Notes: generated from the sequence alone by a model not told the origin. Shown: positions 24,087 to 33,222, numbered from the stretch's first letter. The stretch: DNA of 64,000 nt from JAADFF01 sp013153035 (GCA_026184435.1 CP046447.1); one strand, 5' to 3'. Numbers and translations: made by a program.

Positions 24087-25168
24087 CACTTGGCACCCCC
24101 TTTCAAGATTTCAATAACTTTATCCTCTACCTCTTTGGGGGTAGGAACAATACCACCAGGATATGGCATAAGATGATACTTCTTATTAGGATCAAATATA
24201 GATAGTTTGACATCCTCAATAAGCTGTCCCATGCTCATCTCAACAGTAAGAACATGCTCTGTCTTCTGAGCATACTCCTTTAGTTCCTTATCCGGGAATG
24301 GCCACAATGTAATAGGCCTGAATAAACCAACCTTATAGCCTTTTGCCCTAAGATTCTTCACTGCTGTTTTAATGATACGGGCTGCGGTACCATATGCAAC
24401 AATCATGACATCAATATCTGGCTCTTCTAGTTCAAATGCCTCAAACATTCTCTCGTTTTCATATACTTTCTGATACTTCTCAAAGAGTTTAAAATTGTGA
24501 GCAGCCAGTTTATTAGGATCAAGCTCAAGAGATGTATTAACATTCTTCGTACCGCCGTGCATCTTCTTACCAGAAAGAGCCCAATCTGGTACAGGAATGG
24601 AATCAGGATCTATATCATATTTAAACTCAACAGCCTCCATCATCTGACCAACAAGACCATCAACAACCATCATAGCCAGCATGCGATACTTAAAGGCATT
24701 TTGGAACAGAAGAGGCATGATATCCACAGCTTCCTGCAGTGTAGAAGGAGCATAGACAAGATTACGATAATCACCGTGTCCGCCACCCTTAACAGCCTGG
24801 AAATAGTCAGACTGTGCAGGCTGAATATCACCAAGACCAGGACCTCCACGAATAAGATTAATAATAACTGCTGGCACCTCAGCACCAGCCATGTAGGAAA
24901 TAGCCTCCTGCATAAGAGAAATACCTGGTGAAGATGATGCTGTCATAGCATATTTACCAGCAGCACCGGCACCATAAATCATATTAGAAGCGGCCACTTC
25001 ACTTTCTGCCTGGATGAAAACGCCACCAACCTGGGGTAGCCTATATGCCATATACTCGGCAAGTTCACTGGCAGGGGTAATTGGATAGCCAAAAAATAGA
25101 CGGCATCCAGACCTAACCGCTGCCTCTCCAAGGGCCTCATTACCCTTCATAAATACCTTTTCGCCCAT
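24086..25168 (-). CDS. korA: 2-oxoacid:ferredoxin oxidoreductase, alpha subunit (VorB-like)
   Basis: Large subunit binding the pyrimidine part of TPP and CoA. The 360 residues include MKGNEALGEAAVRSGCRLFF, GYPITPASELAEYMA, QAESEVAASNMIYGAGAAG, TASSSPGISLMQEAISYM, GGPGLGDIQPAQSDYFQAVK and GGGHGDYRNLVYAPS. This set matches the family annotated as 3-methyl-2-oxobutanoate (2-ketoisovalerate) oxidoreductase VorB in anaerobes rather than pyruvate oxidoreductase. The neighbouring ptb and buk genes support an acyl-CoA product that is turned into ATP. ATG 25168 follows AAGGAGGGGG. Confidence 0.92.
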   Translation of the reverse strand: MGEKVFMKGNEALGEAAVRSGCRLFFGYPITPASELAEYMAYRLPQVGGVFIQAESEVAASNMIYGAGAAGKYAMTASSSPGISLMQEAISYMAGAEVPAVIINLIRGGPGLGDIQPAQSDYFQAVKGGGHGDYRNLVYAPSTLQEAVDIMPLLFQNAFKYRMLAMMVVDGLVGQMMEAVEFKYDIDPDSIPVPDWALSGKKMHGGTKNVNTSLELDPNKLAAHNFKLFEKYQKVYENERMFEAFELEEPDIDVMIVAYGTAARIIKTAVKNLRAKGYKVGLFRPITLWPFPDKELKEYAQKTEHVLTVEMSMGQLIEDVKLSIFDPNKKYHLMPYPGGIVPTPKEVEDKVIEILKGGAK

Positions 25169-25182
25169 ACTTATCCCCCTCC

Positions 25183-25425
25183 TTATTCTGCTACTTCTAC
25201 AATCTCACGATAAACATCAATAACACCTTCGGGGCACATCATGGCACAGAAGGCACAACCAACACATTTATCGGGATCTGTTAGTTCAATGGGGCGATAT
25301 CCCTTTGAATTAATTTTGGTCTTTGAAAAATCCAGAATGTGAACTGGACAAACAGCAACGCATAAGCCACATTGCTTACATAGGTCTTCGCGAATCTTCA
25401 ATACACCTCTTACTTTTTTGGGCAC
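25183..25425 (-). CDS. korD: 2-oxoacid:ferredoxin oxidoreductase, delta (ferredoxin-type) subunit
   Basis: 80-residue 2[4Fe-4S] ferredoxin subunit carrying electrons from the TPP site to free ferredoxin. Two CxxCxxCxxxCP clusters are visible: CKQCGLCVAVCP and CVGCAFCAMMCP. GTG 25425 is the start, seven bases after GGAGGGG. It opens the four-subunit cluster korDABC. Confidence 0.94.
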   Translation of the reverse strand: MPKKVRGVLKIREDLCKQCGLCVAVCPVHILDFSKTKINSKGYRPIELTDPDKCVGCAFCAMMCPEGVIDVYREIVEVAE

Positions 25426-25443
25426 AACCCGTCCCCTCCTTTC

Positions 25444-26121
25444 TTAAACAAAAATATGCCTCTGGATAGGTAATACTGGATACTCAACTTTGTCTGCTAC
25501 CACTGGGGCTATCTCGGCCTCAGTAGCAATAAATGGTATGGCAAGCTGTCTTTCCAGCTTTGCCACCGTCTCTTTAAATTTATTATACCCCGTAAAGAAA
25601 TCATCGGCTGTAAGGGAACCTGCCAAATTGATATTCGGTATAACCTCAGATATGGAAAAATCTTCCTCAAGCTTGTTATTAAATGTGTTCATATACGCAA
25701 GCAATCCCTCATACGTGAAATTAGCCCTAAAGGGATTAACAATAAGCACAGTCTTGAACGGCACCTTCCGTATATCATCTCTATATATACCTATAGGGCA
25801 CGTGCCAGTTTCTTCCCCAGCAAGGTCGAATATAATCTTTTTTCCCTCTTCTAAAAGGTCTGATATACCACCAGGTATTACAGGACTATCCATATATTTA
25901 AGGTCACCTTCGGGATATCGTGCAGGATATCCATAAACAGGTGCAATATCCCTCGTGCGAATATACGGTTTATATACATCAAGATCAATGACAACAACTT
26001 CACCCTTGCCATTAATAGCAATATTGGCTGCTATTTCCGTTTTACCGTTACCACGAGGACCAATAAAAAGTACAACTTGTGCATTATCAAACAAAATCAG
26101 ACCATCGGTAATATTAGACAT
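25444..26121 (-). CDS. P-loop ATPase associated with the 2-oxoacid oxidoreductase/butyrate kinase cluster
   Basis: 225 residues with VVLFIGPRGNGKTEIAANIA (Walker A GPRGNGKT, about 21-28), VVVIDLDVYKPYIRTRD (Walker B-like, resembling MinD/GSIII ATPases), IIFDLAGEETG and TVLIVNPFRANFTYEG. From memory, similar ATP-binding proteins with VDLD..NPY.RTRE and VNPFRP motifs lie next to 2-oxoacid oxidoreductase genes in anaerobic Clostridia; I know no established function. ATG 26121 overlaps the end of the first butyrate kinase by eight bases and korD follows after 18 bases, so it is part of the fermentation unit. A role in cofactor loading or assembly is speculation. Confidence 0.7.
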   Translation of the reverse strand: MSNITDGLILFDNAQVVLFIGPRGNGKTEIAANIAINGKGEVVVIDLDVYKPYIRTRDIAPVYGYPARYPEGDLKYMDSPVIPGGISDLLEEGKKIIFDLAGEETGTCPIGIYRDDIRKVPFKTVLIVNPFRANFTYEGLLAYMNTFNNKLEEDFSISEVIPNINLAGSLTADDFFTGYNKFKETVAKLERQLAIPFIATEAEIAPVVADKVEYPVLPIQRHIFV

Positions 26122-27187
26122 ATTCCTTGGCTTCCTCCTCTCCCTTTAGCACACGAAGAGCACCAAGAGCAAGGGCTTCCATCTCCATCTCACCAGGATA
26201 CACATAAATAGGAGCAATCCACTCTGCATGCTCCTTTATCTTATCTACAAACCACTTGAAGTAGGCAAGACCACCGGTCAGCAGAATGGCATCAACCTTT
26301 CCCTCCAACGCAGCTGCCATATGCCCTATCCACTTAGCTACCTGATAGGCCGTTGCACCAACTACCAATTGTGCCTTTTCATCTCCAGCTTCCACATCTT
26401 TTTCTATTTCAATAGCATTAGAAGTACCAAGATGAGCTACCCAACCACCTTGCCCCTTGATTTTTTTAAGCATAGTTTTCTTATCATATTTACCCTCAAA
26501 GCACAATTTGGCAAGAGAATATACAGGCAAAGTACCAGAACGCTCAGGAGACATAGGACCTTCACCATCAAGGGCATTATTAACATCTATTACTCTACCT
26601 TGTTTGTGAGCACCAATGGAAATGCCACCTCCCATATGTGCTACAACAACATTGACATCTTTATAGTCTTTTCCTTGCTCACGAGCCCACTTACGGGCAA
26701 TAGCACGCTGATTAAGTGCATGGAAAATACTCTTTCTCTGAAATTCTGGCCACCCTGTAGGACGGGCTATATCTACCATCTCGTCAACAACAACAGGATC
26801 AACTATGAATGCAGGCTTACCGCCAGCCTCCTGAGCAAGCTCATAGGCAATGAGAGCACCAAGATTAGAGGCATGCTCTCCCATTGGTCTATTTCGCAGG
26901 TCATCAAGCATCTTTTCATTAACCCTATAAGTACCACCTTCCATGGGTTTGAGAAGACCTCCACGACCAACAAATGCATCAATTTCTTGTAATGAAACTC
27001 CCTTTTCTTCTAACAACCTAAGAATAGTATTCTTTCTAAACTCGTATTGATCGGCAATTCTATCAAACTTCTGGATCTCAGCAGGATCATGACGAACAGT
27101 CTCCTGCCATAATTTTTTTTCATCCTCAAATAAGGCAACCTTTGTAGAAGTAGAACCAGGGTTTATAACAAGTATCTTATATCCCAT
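26114..27187 (-). CDS. buk: Butyrate kinase (paralogue 1)
   Basis: Acyl-phosphate + ADP to acid + ATP (ASKHA fold). The 357 residues show INPGSTSTKVALFE (adenylate-proximal loop), VGRGGLLKPMEGGTYRVNE, VVAHMGGGISIGAHKQGRVI, ERSGTLPV, and ILLTGGLAY with YVYPGEMEMEALALGALRVL at the end. Lies 3 bases after ptb. It differs throughout from the second kinase at 28108, so this is not a recent duplication; the two may prefer different acyl groups (butyryl, isobutyryl, isovaleryl). Confidence 0.93.
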   Translation of the reverse strand: MGYKILVINPGSTSTKVALFEDEKKLWQETVRHDPAEIQKFDRIADQYEFRKNTILRLLEEKGVSLQEIDAFVGRGGLLKPMEGGTYRVNEKMLDDLRNRPMGEHASNLGALIAYELAQEAGGKPAFIVDPVVVDEMVDIARPTGWPEFQRKSIFHALNQRAIARKWAREQGKDYKDVNVVVAHMGGGISIGAHKQGRVIDVNNALDGEGPMSPERSGTLPVYSLAKLCFEGKYDKKTMLKKIKGQGGWVAHLGTSNAIEIEKDVEAGDEKAQLVVGATAYQVAKWIGHMAAALEGKVDAILLTGGLAYFKWFVDKIKEHAEWIAPIYVYPGEMEMEALALGALRVLKGEEEAKEYV

Positions 27188-27190
27188 ATA

Positions 27191-28093
27191 TCATCCCTCC
27201 TTCATGGCTATACCAGCCAAGAGTGAGTAATATTTGCTTTCATATGTATCTGCACGAGATGGCACAATAACAGGTACTGTAGCACCCACAACAATACCGG
27301 CCATCTTTCCACCAGCAGCATATGTAAAGGACTTACCAAGAAGATTACCCGCCTCTATATCAGGCACAAGGAATATATCAGCATCTTCTATAACAGGAGA
27401 CTCTATTCCTTTATGTTCTGCTGCAACACGAGAAAGCACATTGTCAAGGGCAAGTGGTCCATCAACTATAGCCTTTATCTGCTTTCTCCAAGACATAACA
27501 GTCAGTGCAGCGGCATCCATTGTTGCAGGCATTTTGGGATTAACCGTCTCTACTGCTGCCAAAACGGCAACTTTAGGCATTTCATACCCTAATCGAGATG
27601 TTACCCACAGGGCATTTTGAAGAATCTGTACCTTTTCGTCGAGAGTAGGATAAGGAACCATACCCCCATCTGTTAAGAATATCACCTTAGGGTACGTGGG
27701 AACCTCAAACAATGCCACATGGCTAAGTAGTTTTGCCCTTCTAATACCCCACTCCTTATTCAAAACAGCTTTAAGAAATGTGGCCGTTTTGACAAGCCCT
27801 TTCATAATAGCATGGGCTTTACCTTCTCTTACAATCTTCACGGCCTTCTCGGCCATCTCCGCCTCATCGGAAGCATAGACAATATCAAACTGAGAGATAT
27901 CTATACCTTCTTCTCCCGCAGTTTTCTCAAGTTTCTCTTTATCGGCCACCAATATAATCTCGGCAACTCCGTCTTTTACGGCCATATTGGCAGCTTTCAG
28001 TGCCTCACTATCATGACCGCCGGCTATAACTACTTTAACTCCCTTACGAGACTTCGCCAGTTCTTTTAGTGCTGAAAAATCTTTTAATGCCAT
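27191..28093 (-). CDS. ptb: Phosphate butyryltransferase
   Basis: Converts acyl-CoA plus phosphate to acyl-phosphate. About 300 residues. Typical features are VVIAGGHDSEALKAA, AHAIMKGLVKTATFLKAVL, LSHVALFEVPTYPKVIFLTD, MPKVAVLAAVETVNPKMPAT and GNLLGKSFTYAAGGKMAGIV. ATG 28093 is preferred (nine bases from GGAGG); ATG 28099 is also possible. It lies between the two butyrate kinases, giving buk-ptb-buk. Confidence 0.92.
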   Translation of the reverse strand: MALKDFSALKELAKSRKGVKVVIAGGHDSEALKAANMAVKDGVAEIILVADKEKLEKTAGEEGIDISQFDIVYASDEAEMAEKAVKIVREGKAHAIMKGLVKTATFLKAVLNKEWGIRRAKLLSHVALFEVPTYPKVIFLTDGGMVPYPTLDEKVQILQNALWVTSRLGYEMPKVAVLAAVETVNPKMPATMDAAALTVMSWRKQIKAIVDGPLALDNVLSRVAAEHKGIESPVIEDADIFLVPDIEAGNLLGKSFTYAAGGKMAGIVVGATVPVIVPSRADTYESKYYSLLAGIAMKEG

Positions 28094-28107
28094 ATACATC
28101 CCCCTCC

Positions 28108-29190
28108 CTACTGATAAACCTTAGGCTGTTCAATCCCCTTAATAACACGCCATGCTCCTTCTGCAAGAGCCTCCATTTCAAAACCACCTGGGTATGTCTT
28201 AAATGGAGCAATCCACCCAACATAGTGCTTGAAGAAGTTGATAACATAATCGTTATAGGCAAGGCCACCAGTTACGATAATAATTTCAACATTACCCTTT
28301 AAAACACTGGCCATAGCTGCGATTTCCTTGGAAACCTGATAAAGCATAGCATCGATAATGAGTTTGGCCTTTTCATCAGTCTCAGCCATCTTAAGAGCTT
28401 CACGAAAATCTTTGGTTCCAAGGTGAGCATACATTCCACCTTTTCCGGCAATTCTCTTTAGTGTCTCCACCTTATCAGGCTTTTTATCGTAAATGTATCT
28501 GACAAGGTCTCCAACAGGTAGTGAACCAGCACGCTCTACCTGGAATGGTCCTCCCTCATTGGCATTGTTGATATCAACAATGCGACCATTCTTTATGGCG
28601 GCAATAGAAAATCCTCCACCAAGGTGAACGGCAACAGCATTGACATCCTTAATATCTTTTCCAACTTCAGAAGCATACTTGCGAACAACCGCTCTTAAAT
28701 TTAGCATATGTCCATGGCTTCTACGGGGTAATTCTGGCAAACCAGAGAGCCTTGCATAATCCTCAAACTCGTCGACAGAAACAGGGTCGGTAAAATAGGC
28801 TTTTACACCAAATTCCTTAGCAAGTTCGTAACCGATAACAATACCAACAAGAGAAATATGATGGGCTTCAACACGCCAGTTGAGAATATCATCTACGATT
28901 TTTTCATTAACCTCATAAGTACCACCTTCCATAGCTTTTACAGGTCCTCCACGAACGGCGAAAGCAAGAAGATTCTCCTTTGTAACACCATGTTTGGCCA
29001 TAAAATCTAGAACAGCCTTCTTTCTCATGTCTTTCTCCTCAAGAACATTCTGAAATTTATCCAGCTCCTCTTGAGGATGATCTATTGTTTCAACAACAAT
29101 CTTCTCTACACCGGTATCTGTAGCCCTAAACAGACCCAGTTTAGTAGATGTAGAACCAGGATTTACAACAACAATTCTGTCTTTATCCAT
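28108..29190 (-). CDS. buk2: Butyrate kinase (paralogue 2)
   Basis: 360-residue acid kinase with VVVNPGSTSTKLGLF, AVRGGPVKAMEGGTYEVNE, VAVHLGGGFSIAAIKNGRIV, ERAGSLPVGDLV and IIVTGGLAYNDYVI. ATG 29190 overlaps the end of recN by eight bases with AGAGGTGAT before it, so the fermentation genes are physically continuous with recN. It and the first kinase share the family motifs but differ over most of the sequence. Confidence 0.93.
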   Translation of the reverse strand: MDKDRIVVVNPGSTSTKLGLFRATDTGVEKIVVETIDHPQEELDKFQNVLEEKDMRKKAVLDFMAKHGVTKENLLAFAVRGGPVKAMEGGTYEVNEKIVDDILNWRVEAHHISLVGIVIGYELAKEFGVKAYFTDPVSVDEFEDYARLSGLPELPRRSHGHMLNLRAVVRKYASEVGKDIKDVNAVAVHLGGGFSIAAIKNGRIVDINNANEGGPFQVERAGSLPVGDLVRYIYDKKPDKVETLKRIAGKGGMYAHLGTKDFREALKMAETDEKAKLIIDAMLYQVSKEIAAMASVLKGNVEIIIVTGGLAYNDYVINFFKHYVGWIAPFKTYPGGFEMEALAEGAWRVIKGIEQPKVYQ

Positions 29191-30781
29191 TCATATCACC
29201 TCTCTTATAAGAGTTTATGAGCTCAAGGGCTACATCATAAGCCCTTTCAGAACCACCATCAATTAAACGAGCAATTTCTTTAACACGGTGGTCCCCCTCT
29301 AACATTTTAACCTCTTTTCTTATACCTAGGTCCCTCACAACAAAATGGGTGTCCGAAGCAGCTGCTACAAATTGAGAATGAGTAGAAGTAATTACCTGTA
29401 CATGTTTAGAAAGTTTTTTCAAAAACCAGGCTATATGGAAAGCAACATTACCACTAGTACCTGCGTCAATTTCGTCAAACACCATCACATATTGCGTAGG
29501 AGGAACAAGTGTGTAAAGCAACAGTAGGATACGGGATAATTCACCTGAAGAGGCTATTTCATAAACAGGAATTTCTCTATCTCCTACTTTAAACACAAAG
29601 TCCACGATGTCATTGCCATAAGGGTATATACCTTCTTTCCTATTAATCACTATATCTAAAATGCCACCCAGAATGTCCTTTGAATGCTTACGAAAATAAG
29701 CTCTTATAGTACTCGCTGCTTCCAATCTATCTTCAGTAAGCTTTTCAGAAAGACTTTCATATCGTTTTAGAAGATTTTCCCTTTTCTTTTTCAATTGAAT
29801 TAAATCTGCTTCTCTCTGTCTCAATATAACATCAATATCCCGGGTTTCCTCAATAAGGCGTTTCAGTCCATCAATGTCTTCATCATATTTTCTCATTAAC
29901 CTTTGAATCTTCCATATGATATGCTCCAGCTCATCGAGTGACATCTCGGGATACTCAAGGTCAGCAATTATAACATCAATTTGCTCATCTATATCCGATA
30001 TAACATCGTAGACACAACCTATATCAATGTTTATATTTAAATCTGATAACAAGGGCTCTATTACTCCCAAGATATGCCATACAGACATATCATCGGCTTT
30101 CAAAAGTTTCCTTAGATACTTAGCTTTTTCCAATACCTTCCCTGCCTGCCTAAGCTTCTCGGATAAAACAAGAAGCTCATCATACCTATCTATATAATCC
30201 AATACATCTCTAAATTCTTCTTGAAGTTCTTTTAAGCTTTCACAATGTTCTTTAAATAGTGTCAGATTCACTTCCGCAGCCGCAATAGACTCTTCCAACT
30301 CAAGATAACTGTTGTATACAACCTCTAACTCTTTTAGCAACGAGACATCTACGAAGCGATCAATCAGCTGACGACGAAAGGCTTCTTTTCTCAGCTGCTG
30401 CCTTTCATCAACTGACACAAGAGAAAACAGGCTACCTAACAATGAACTAACAGAATTCCAGGTAATAAGAACTCCATTGATACGGTAAGTCGTTCTCTCC
30501 TTTTTACTAATAAAAATAGATGCCTCTCCAGCATCTATTTCATAGCCTAAATTGTACAGACGAGATGCAACTTCATCGGAAATATCAATAATGGCACTAA
30601 TGGTATATCGATCTAACTTAGAAAATCGAGGTGTCTTTTTTCCAAAGACATGAGAAATTGCTTCAAGTATTAAAGATTTACCACTACCTGATTCTCCTGT
30701 AATTACATTAAGACCACTCGAAAACTCTAAATCCCCATGAAAATTCAAAGAAGGAATATCAACTGTTATCGCTTTCAACAT
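29183..30781 (-). CDS. recN: DNA repair protein RecN
   Basis: SMC-like ATPase of double-strand break repair. The 532 residues show Walker A TGESGSGKSLILEA (28-41), a coiled-coil central part (about 150-340), the ABC-like signature ASSGELSRILLLLY and Walker B YVMVFDEIDAGTSG with the GTSGNVAFHIAWFL continuation that marks RecN. It overlaps nadK by 23 bases; ATG 30781 has only a weak upstream GGGGT. The nadK-recN order is common in Firmicutes. Confidence 0.94.
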   Translation of the reverse strand: MLKAITVDIPSLNFHGDLEFSSGLNVITGESGSGKSLILEAISHVFGKKTPRFSKLDRYTISAIIDISDEVASRLYNLGYEIDAGEASIFISKKERTTYRINGVLITWNSVSSLLGSLFSLVSVDERQQLRKEAFRRQLIDRFVDVSLLKELEVVYNSYLELEESIAAAEVNLTLFKEHCESLKELQEEFRDVLDYIDRYDELLVLSEKLRQAGKVLEKAKYLRKLLKADDMSVWHILGVIEPLLSDLNINIDIGCVYDVISDIDEQIDVIIADLEYPEMSLDELEHIIWKIQRLMRKYDEDIDGLKRLIEETRDIDVILRQREADLIQLKKKRENLLKRYESLSEKLTEDRLEAASTIRAYFRKHSKDILGGILDIVINRKEGIYPYGNDIVDFVFKVGDREIPVYEIASSGELSRILLLLYTLVPPTQYVMVFDEIDAGTSGNVAFHIAWFLKKLSKHVQVITSTHSQFVAAASDTHFVVRDLGIRKEVKMLEGDHRVKEIARLIDGGSERAYDVALELINSYKRGDMNG

Positions 30782-31619
30782 AGCGACTACCCCAGTGAAA
30801 TTTCTCTCTAATATTGTCTACCCATGAATAGAAACCGGTTACATGTAAATAAGACAAAACCACATCTTCCATCCTTGAAATATCAAAACACGCTTTCTTC
30901 GTATATAATATGTCGGATAACCCATCTATAAGCAAATGCCACGGTTTATCTCCAATACATATATTCGTTGTCTTCTCATCAGATACAACTATAGGTCTAA
31001 TAGTAATATGATGAGGATTAAGAGCAGTCAGTACATATACAGGAGCATTACTATCAATTATTGGTCCACCGGCTGACAAGGAATAAGCTGTAGAACCGGC
31101 AGATGTAGCAATTACAAGTCCATCCCCTTTAATGGAACCTATATGCTCGTTCTCAATAAATACCGATATATCCAGAATATCAAGAGGTCTATCTTTTACA
31201 AAGACAACATCATTTATGAACAACTTTTTATTACTTGTAGAATTCATAACCTGCATAACAGGGCGATTCCACAAAAAATAATCACCACTAATTAAGCGAG
31301 AAACTGCTTTGTGGATATCTCGAGGATTAACACGATCTGGCATAAAATTAAACTCACCAGCAGCTATTGGCCAAATAGGTATCCTACAGTTGGCATCAAG
31401 TATCAGGTGAGAGACCCGGATAACGGTTCCATCTCCTCCAACGGATACAACTAAATCTACAGAGGAAAATGCTTGTAAGTTCACTGAACGCCAATCTTCA
31501 AGAGCTATAGAATAAGCAATAGCTACACCGGCCTTTTCAAATTCCGAATGAAGGGACTTTACTATATCAAGAGCCTTTCTCCTAGTAGGATGGTGAATTA
31601 TACCAACCTTCTTTATCAC
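30759..31619 (-). CDS. nadK: NAD kinase
   Basis: ATP-dependent phosphorylation of NAD to NADP. The 286 residues include VVSVGGDGTVIRVSH (GGDGT at 61-65), NKKLFINDVVFVKDRP and the conserved DGLVIATSAGSTAYSLSAGG (DGLVVATPTGSTAY type, Pro replaced by Ala/Ser). GTG 31619 with GAGGGGG upstream is the start. With pncC, the nicotinamidase-like gene and nadE it gives much of NAD metabolism in one window. Confidence 0.93.
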   Translation of the reverse strand: MIKKVGIIHHPTRRKALDIVKSLHSEFEKAGVAIAYSIALEDWRSVNLQAFSSVDLVVSVGGDGTVIRVSHLILDANCRIPIWPIAAGEFNFMPDRVNPRDIHKAVSRLISGDYFLWNRPVMQVMNSTSNKKLFINDVVFVKDRPLDILDISVFIENEHIGSIKGDGLVIATSAGSTAYSLSAGGPIIDSNAPVYVLTALNPHHITIRPIVVSDEKTTNICIGDKPWHLLIDGLSDILYTKKACFDISRMEDVVLSYLHVTGFYSWVDNIREKFHWGSRYVESDNS

Positions 31620-31633
31620 AAGTATCCCCCTCG

Positions 31634-31906
31634 TTAGTATTCTATCCGAAACACATATTCACCTTTCGGTGCAATATCTTCTATCTCTAGAGACTCCACA
31701 ACAGCATGAGAAGGTCCAACTTTTAACTTCTCAATGAGAGCCTCCACAGCAAAAGGATCTCCCTCAGCTTCAACAAGTACTGAACCATCGGGTAAGTTTC
31801 TTACAAATCCACCTATACCCAAAAGATTGGCATATTTTCTGGTAAACCAGCGAAATCCAACACCTTGTACAATACCTTTAACTCTTATTCTCTTTCTGAC
31901 TCGCAT
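31634..31906 (-). CDS. acyP: Acylphosphatase
   Basis: 90-residue enzyme hydrolysing acyl-phosphates. GIVQGVGFRWFTRKYANLLG contains the phosphate-binding loop with Arg19, and GFVRNLPDGSVLVEAEGD carries the catalytic Asn. The ATG overlaps the end of nusB by 29 bases. Being in the same run as ptb and buk, it could drain acyl-phosphates, but a housekeeping role is just as likely. Confidence 0.92.
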   Translation of the reverse strand: MRVRKRIRVKGIVQGVGFRWFTRKYANLLGIGGFVRNLPDGSVLVEAEGDPFAVEALIEKLKVGPSHAVVESLEIEDIAPKGEYVFRIEY

Positions 31907-32336
31907 GACTACCTGTTACCTCTTCGGCAATCCCTTTTAATGTTGCATTGACCAAAGAGGCAAATTTATCATCAACATAGAGCTTAGCCAAATTAACAGC
32001 CTCATTTACAGCAACAGCAATGGGTACAAGATGCCTATAAAATAATATCTCTGCAGCTCCTATACGGAGAATCGTCTTTTCTAAATCTCCCATTCTATCA
32101 AAAAGGGTGGATTTTATATGATTTCTTAAGATATTATCTATAATATCCCTCTTATCAATAACTGTTGCAATAATACGTTTAGCATGCCTTTTCAACTTAC
32201 TAGATGGTTTTAAATCTGCCATGACCTGTGCAAGAACCTCTTTGCGAGAAGGTTTAACCTCTGCAACTTCATAAGCATATAACGCCGTTAGTAAGTTTTT
32301 TCTTAGTTTGCGAAAATACTTATTACTCAGAGACAT
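31878..32336 (-). CDS. nusB: Transcription antitermination factor NusB
   Basis: RNA-binding partner of NusE (S10) in rRNA antitermination. The 152 residues are all helical, with RKNLLTALYAYEV near the start, the conserved DRMGDLEKTILRIGAAEILF and VPIAVAVNEAVNLAKLYVDD near the end, and a short extra tail. The start overlaps asp23 by 14 bases. The asp23-nusB pairing is typical for Firmicutes. Confidence 0.92.
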   Translation of the reverse strand: MSLSNKYFRKLRKNLLTALYAYEVAEVKPSRKEVLAQVMADLKPSSKLKRHAKRIIATVIDKRDIIDNILRNHIKSTLFDRMGDLEKTILRIGAAEILFYRHLVPIAVAVNEAVNLAKLYVDDKFASLVNATLKGIAEEVTGSHASQKENKS

Positions 32337-32622
32337 CCTCTACAAGCACCACCACTCGCACAATATAGTTCATACCAAGTGTACCAGCAACAACCTTCTC
32401 CACAAATGAAGAAACTTTGTTAACAATTTTTTCCACCTTAGCATTTGGAAAAACAGATATAGGTACAACAATTTCGATAATATCTTTATCCAATTCCTCT
32501 ATAGTAATAGCATCCATTCCACCTACTACACCGGAAACACCATCAATATCTGGAACGAGGGCAACAAGCGTTGCCCTCAACACATCATATGCACTTGTAG
32601 AAGCCTGGGGCCTCTTTATCAT
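32323..32622 (-). CDS. Asp23/Gls24 family protein
   Basis: 99 residues of the Asp23 (DUF322) family, small alkaline-shock/envelope-associated proteins usually encoded upstream of nusB. Visible are GVSGVVGGMDAITIEELDKD, a beta-strand-rich core (IIEIVVPISVFPNAKV) and VEKVVAGTLGMNYIVRVVVLVEDV. It overlaps efp by four bases (ATGA) and nusB by 14. No enzymatic role is known. Confidence 0.82.
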   Translation of the reverse strand: MIKRPQASTSAYDVLRATLVALVPDIDGVSGVVGGMDAITIEELDKDIIEIVVPISVFPNAKVEKIVNKVSSFVEKVVAGTLGMNYIVRVVVLVEDVSE

Positions 32623-33185
32623 TTGGAACGCACCCTCTCTACATATTCTCCAGTACGAGTATCAATTTTCAGTACATCACCTATCTTGATAAAAAGTGGT
32701 ACCTGAACAACAGCACCTGTTTCCAATGTTGCTGGCTTGCTTCCACCAGCCGCAGTATCACCCCTAAGACCAGGATCGGTATCTACAACCTCAAGTTCAA
32801 CAAAAGTAGGAAGTTCTACAGAAAGAGGCTGACCCTCGTAGTAAAAGATGCGGACTGTGGTATCCTCTTTCATAAATTTAGCGGCATCCCCAACAATTTC
32901 TGCAGGGATACCTACCTGGTCATAAGTATATGTATCCATGAAATAATAGGTATCACCATCATTATAGAGGTACTGCATATCCTTACCTTCAAGATACGCC
33001 TGTTTAACTTTCTCACCAGCTCTAAATGTTGTCTCAATAGATGCCCCATCGCTAAGTCTTCTCATTTTTACTCTAACAAATGCAGAACCTTTGCCAGGTT
33101 TAACATGCTGTGCCTCAAGGATTCTATACAGCACTCCATCGATATCTATAACAACACCCGAACGCAGATCGTTTGTAGATATCAC
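32619..33185 (-). CDS. efp: Elongation factor P
   Basis: Relieves ribosome stalling at polyproline. The 188 residues fall into three beta-barrel domains. The modified-loop tip reads HVKPGKGSAFVRVK with Lys32 at the site lysylated or otherwise modified in many bacteria; no EpmA-type gene is present nearby. GTG 33185 has AGGAGGGATGTATA before it. A TGATATAAT promoter element lies 38 bases upstream, inside the end of pepP. Confidence 0.95.
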   Translation of the reverse strand: MISTNDLRSGVVIDIDGVLYRILEAQHVKPGKGSAFVRVKMRRLSDGASIETTFRAGEKVKQAYLEGKDMQYLYNDGDTYYFMDTYTYDQVGIPAEIVGDAAKFMKEDTTVRIFYYEGQPLSVELPTFVELEVVDTDPGLRGDTAAGGSKPATLETGAVVQVPLFIKIGDVLKIDTRTGEYVERVRSK

Positions 33186-33222
33186 TATACATCCCTCCTA
33201 TTTATGTTTTATGACTACTCTT

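Noticed and set aside
26228..26992. 254-codon plus-strand frame antisense to buk
   Set aside because: No ribosome site or motif; the minus-strand butyrate kinase is unambiguous.
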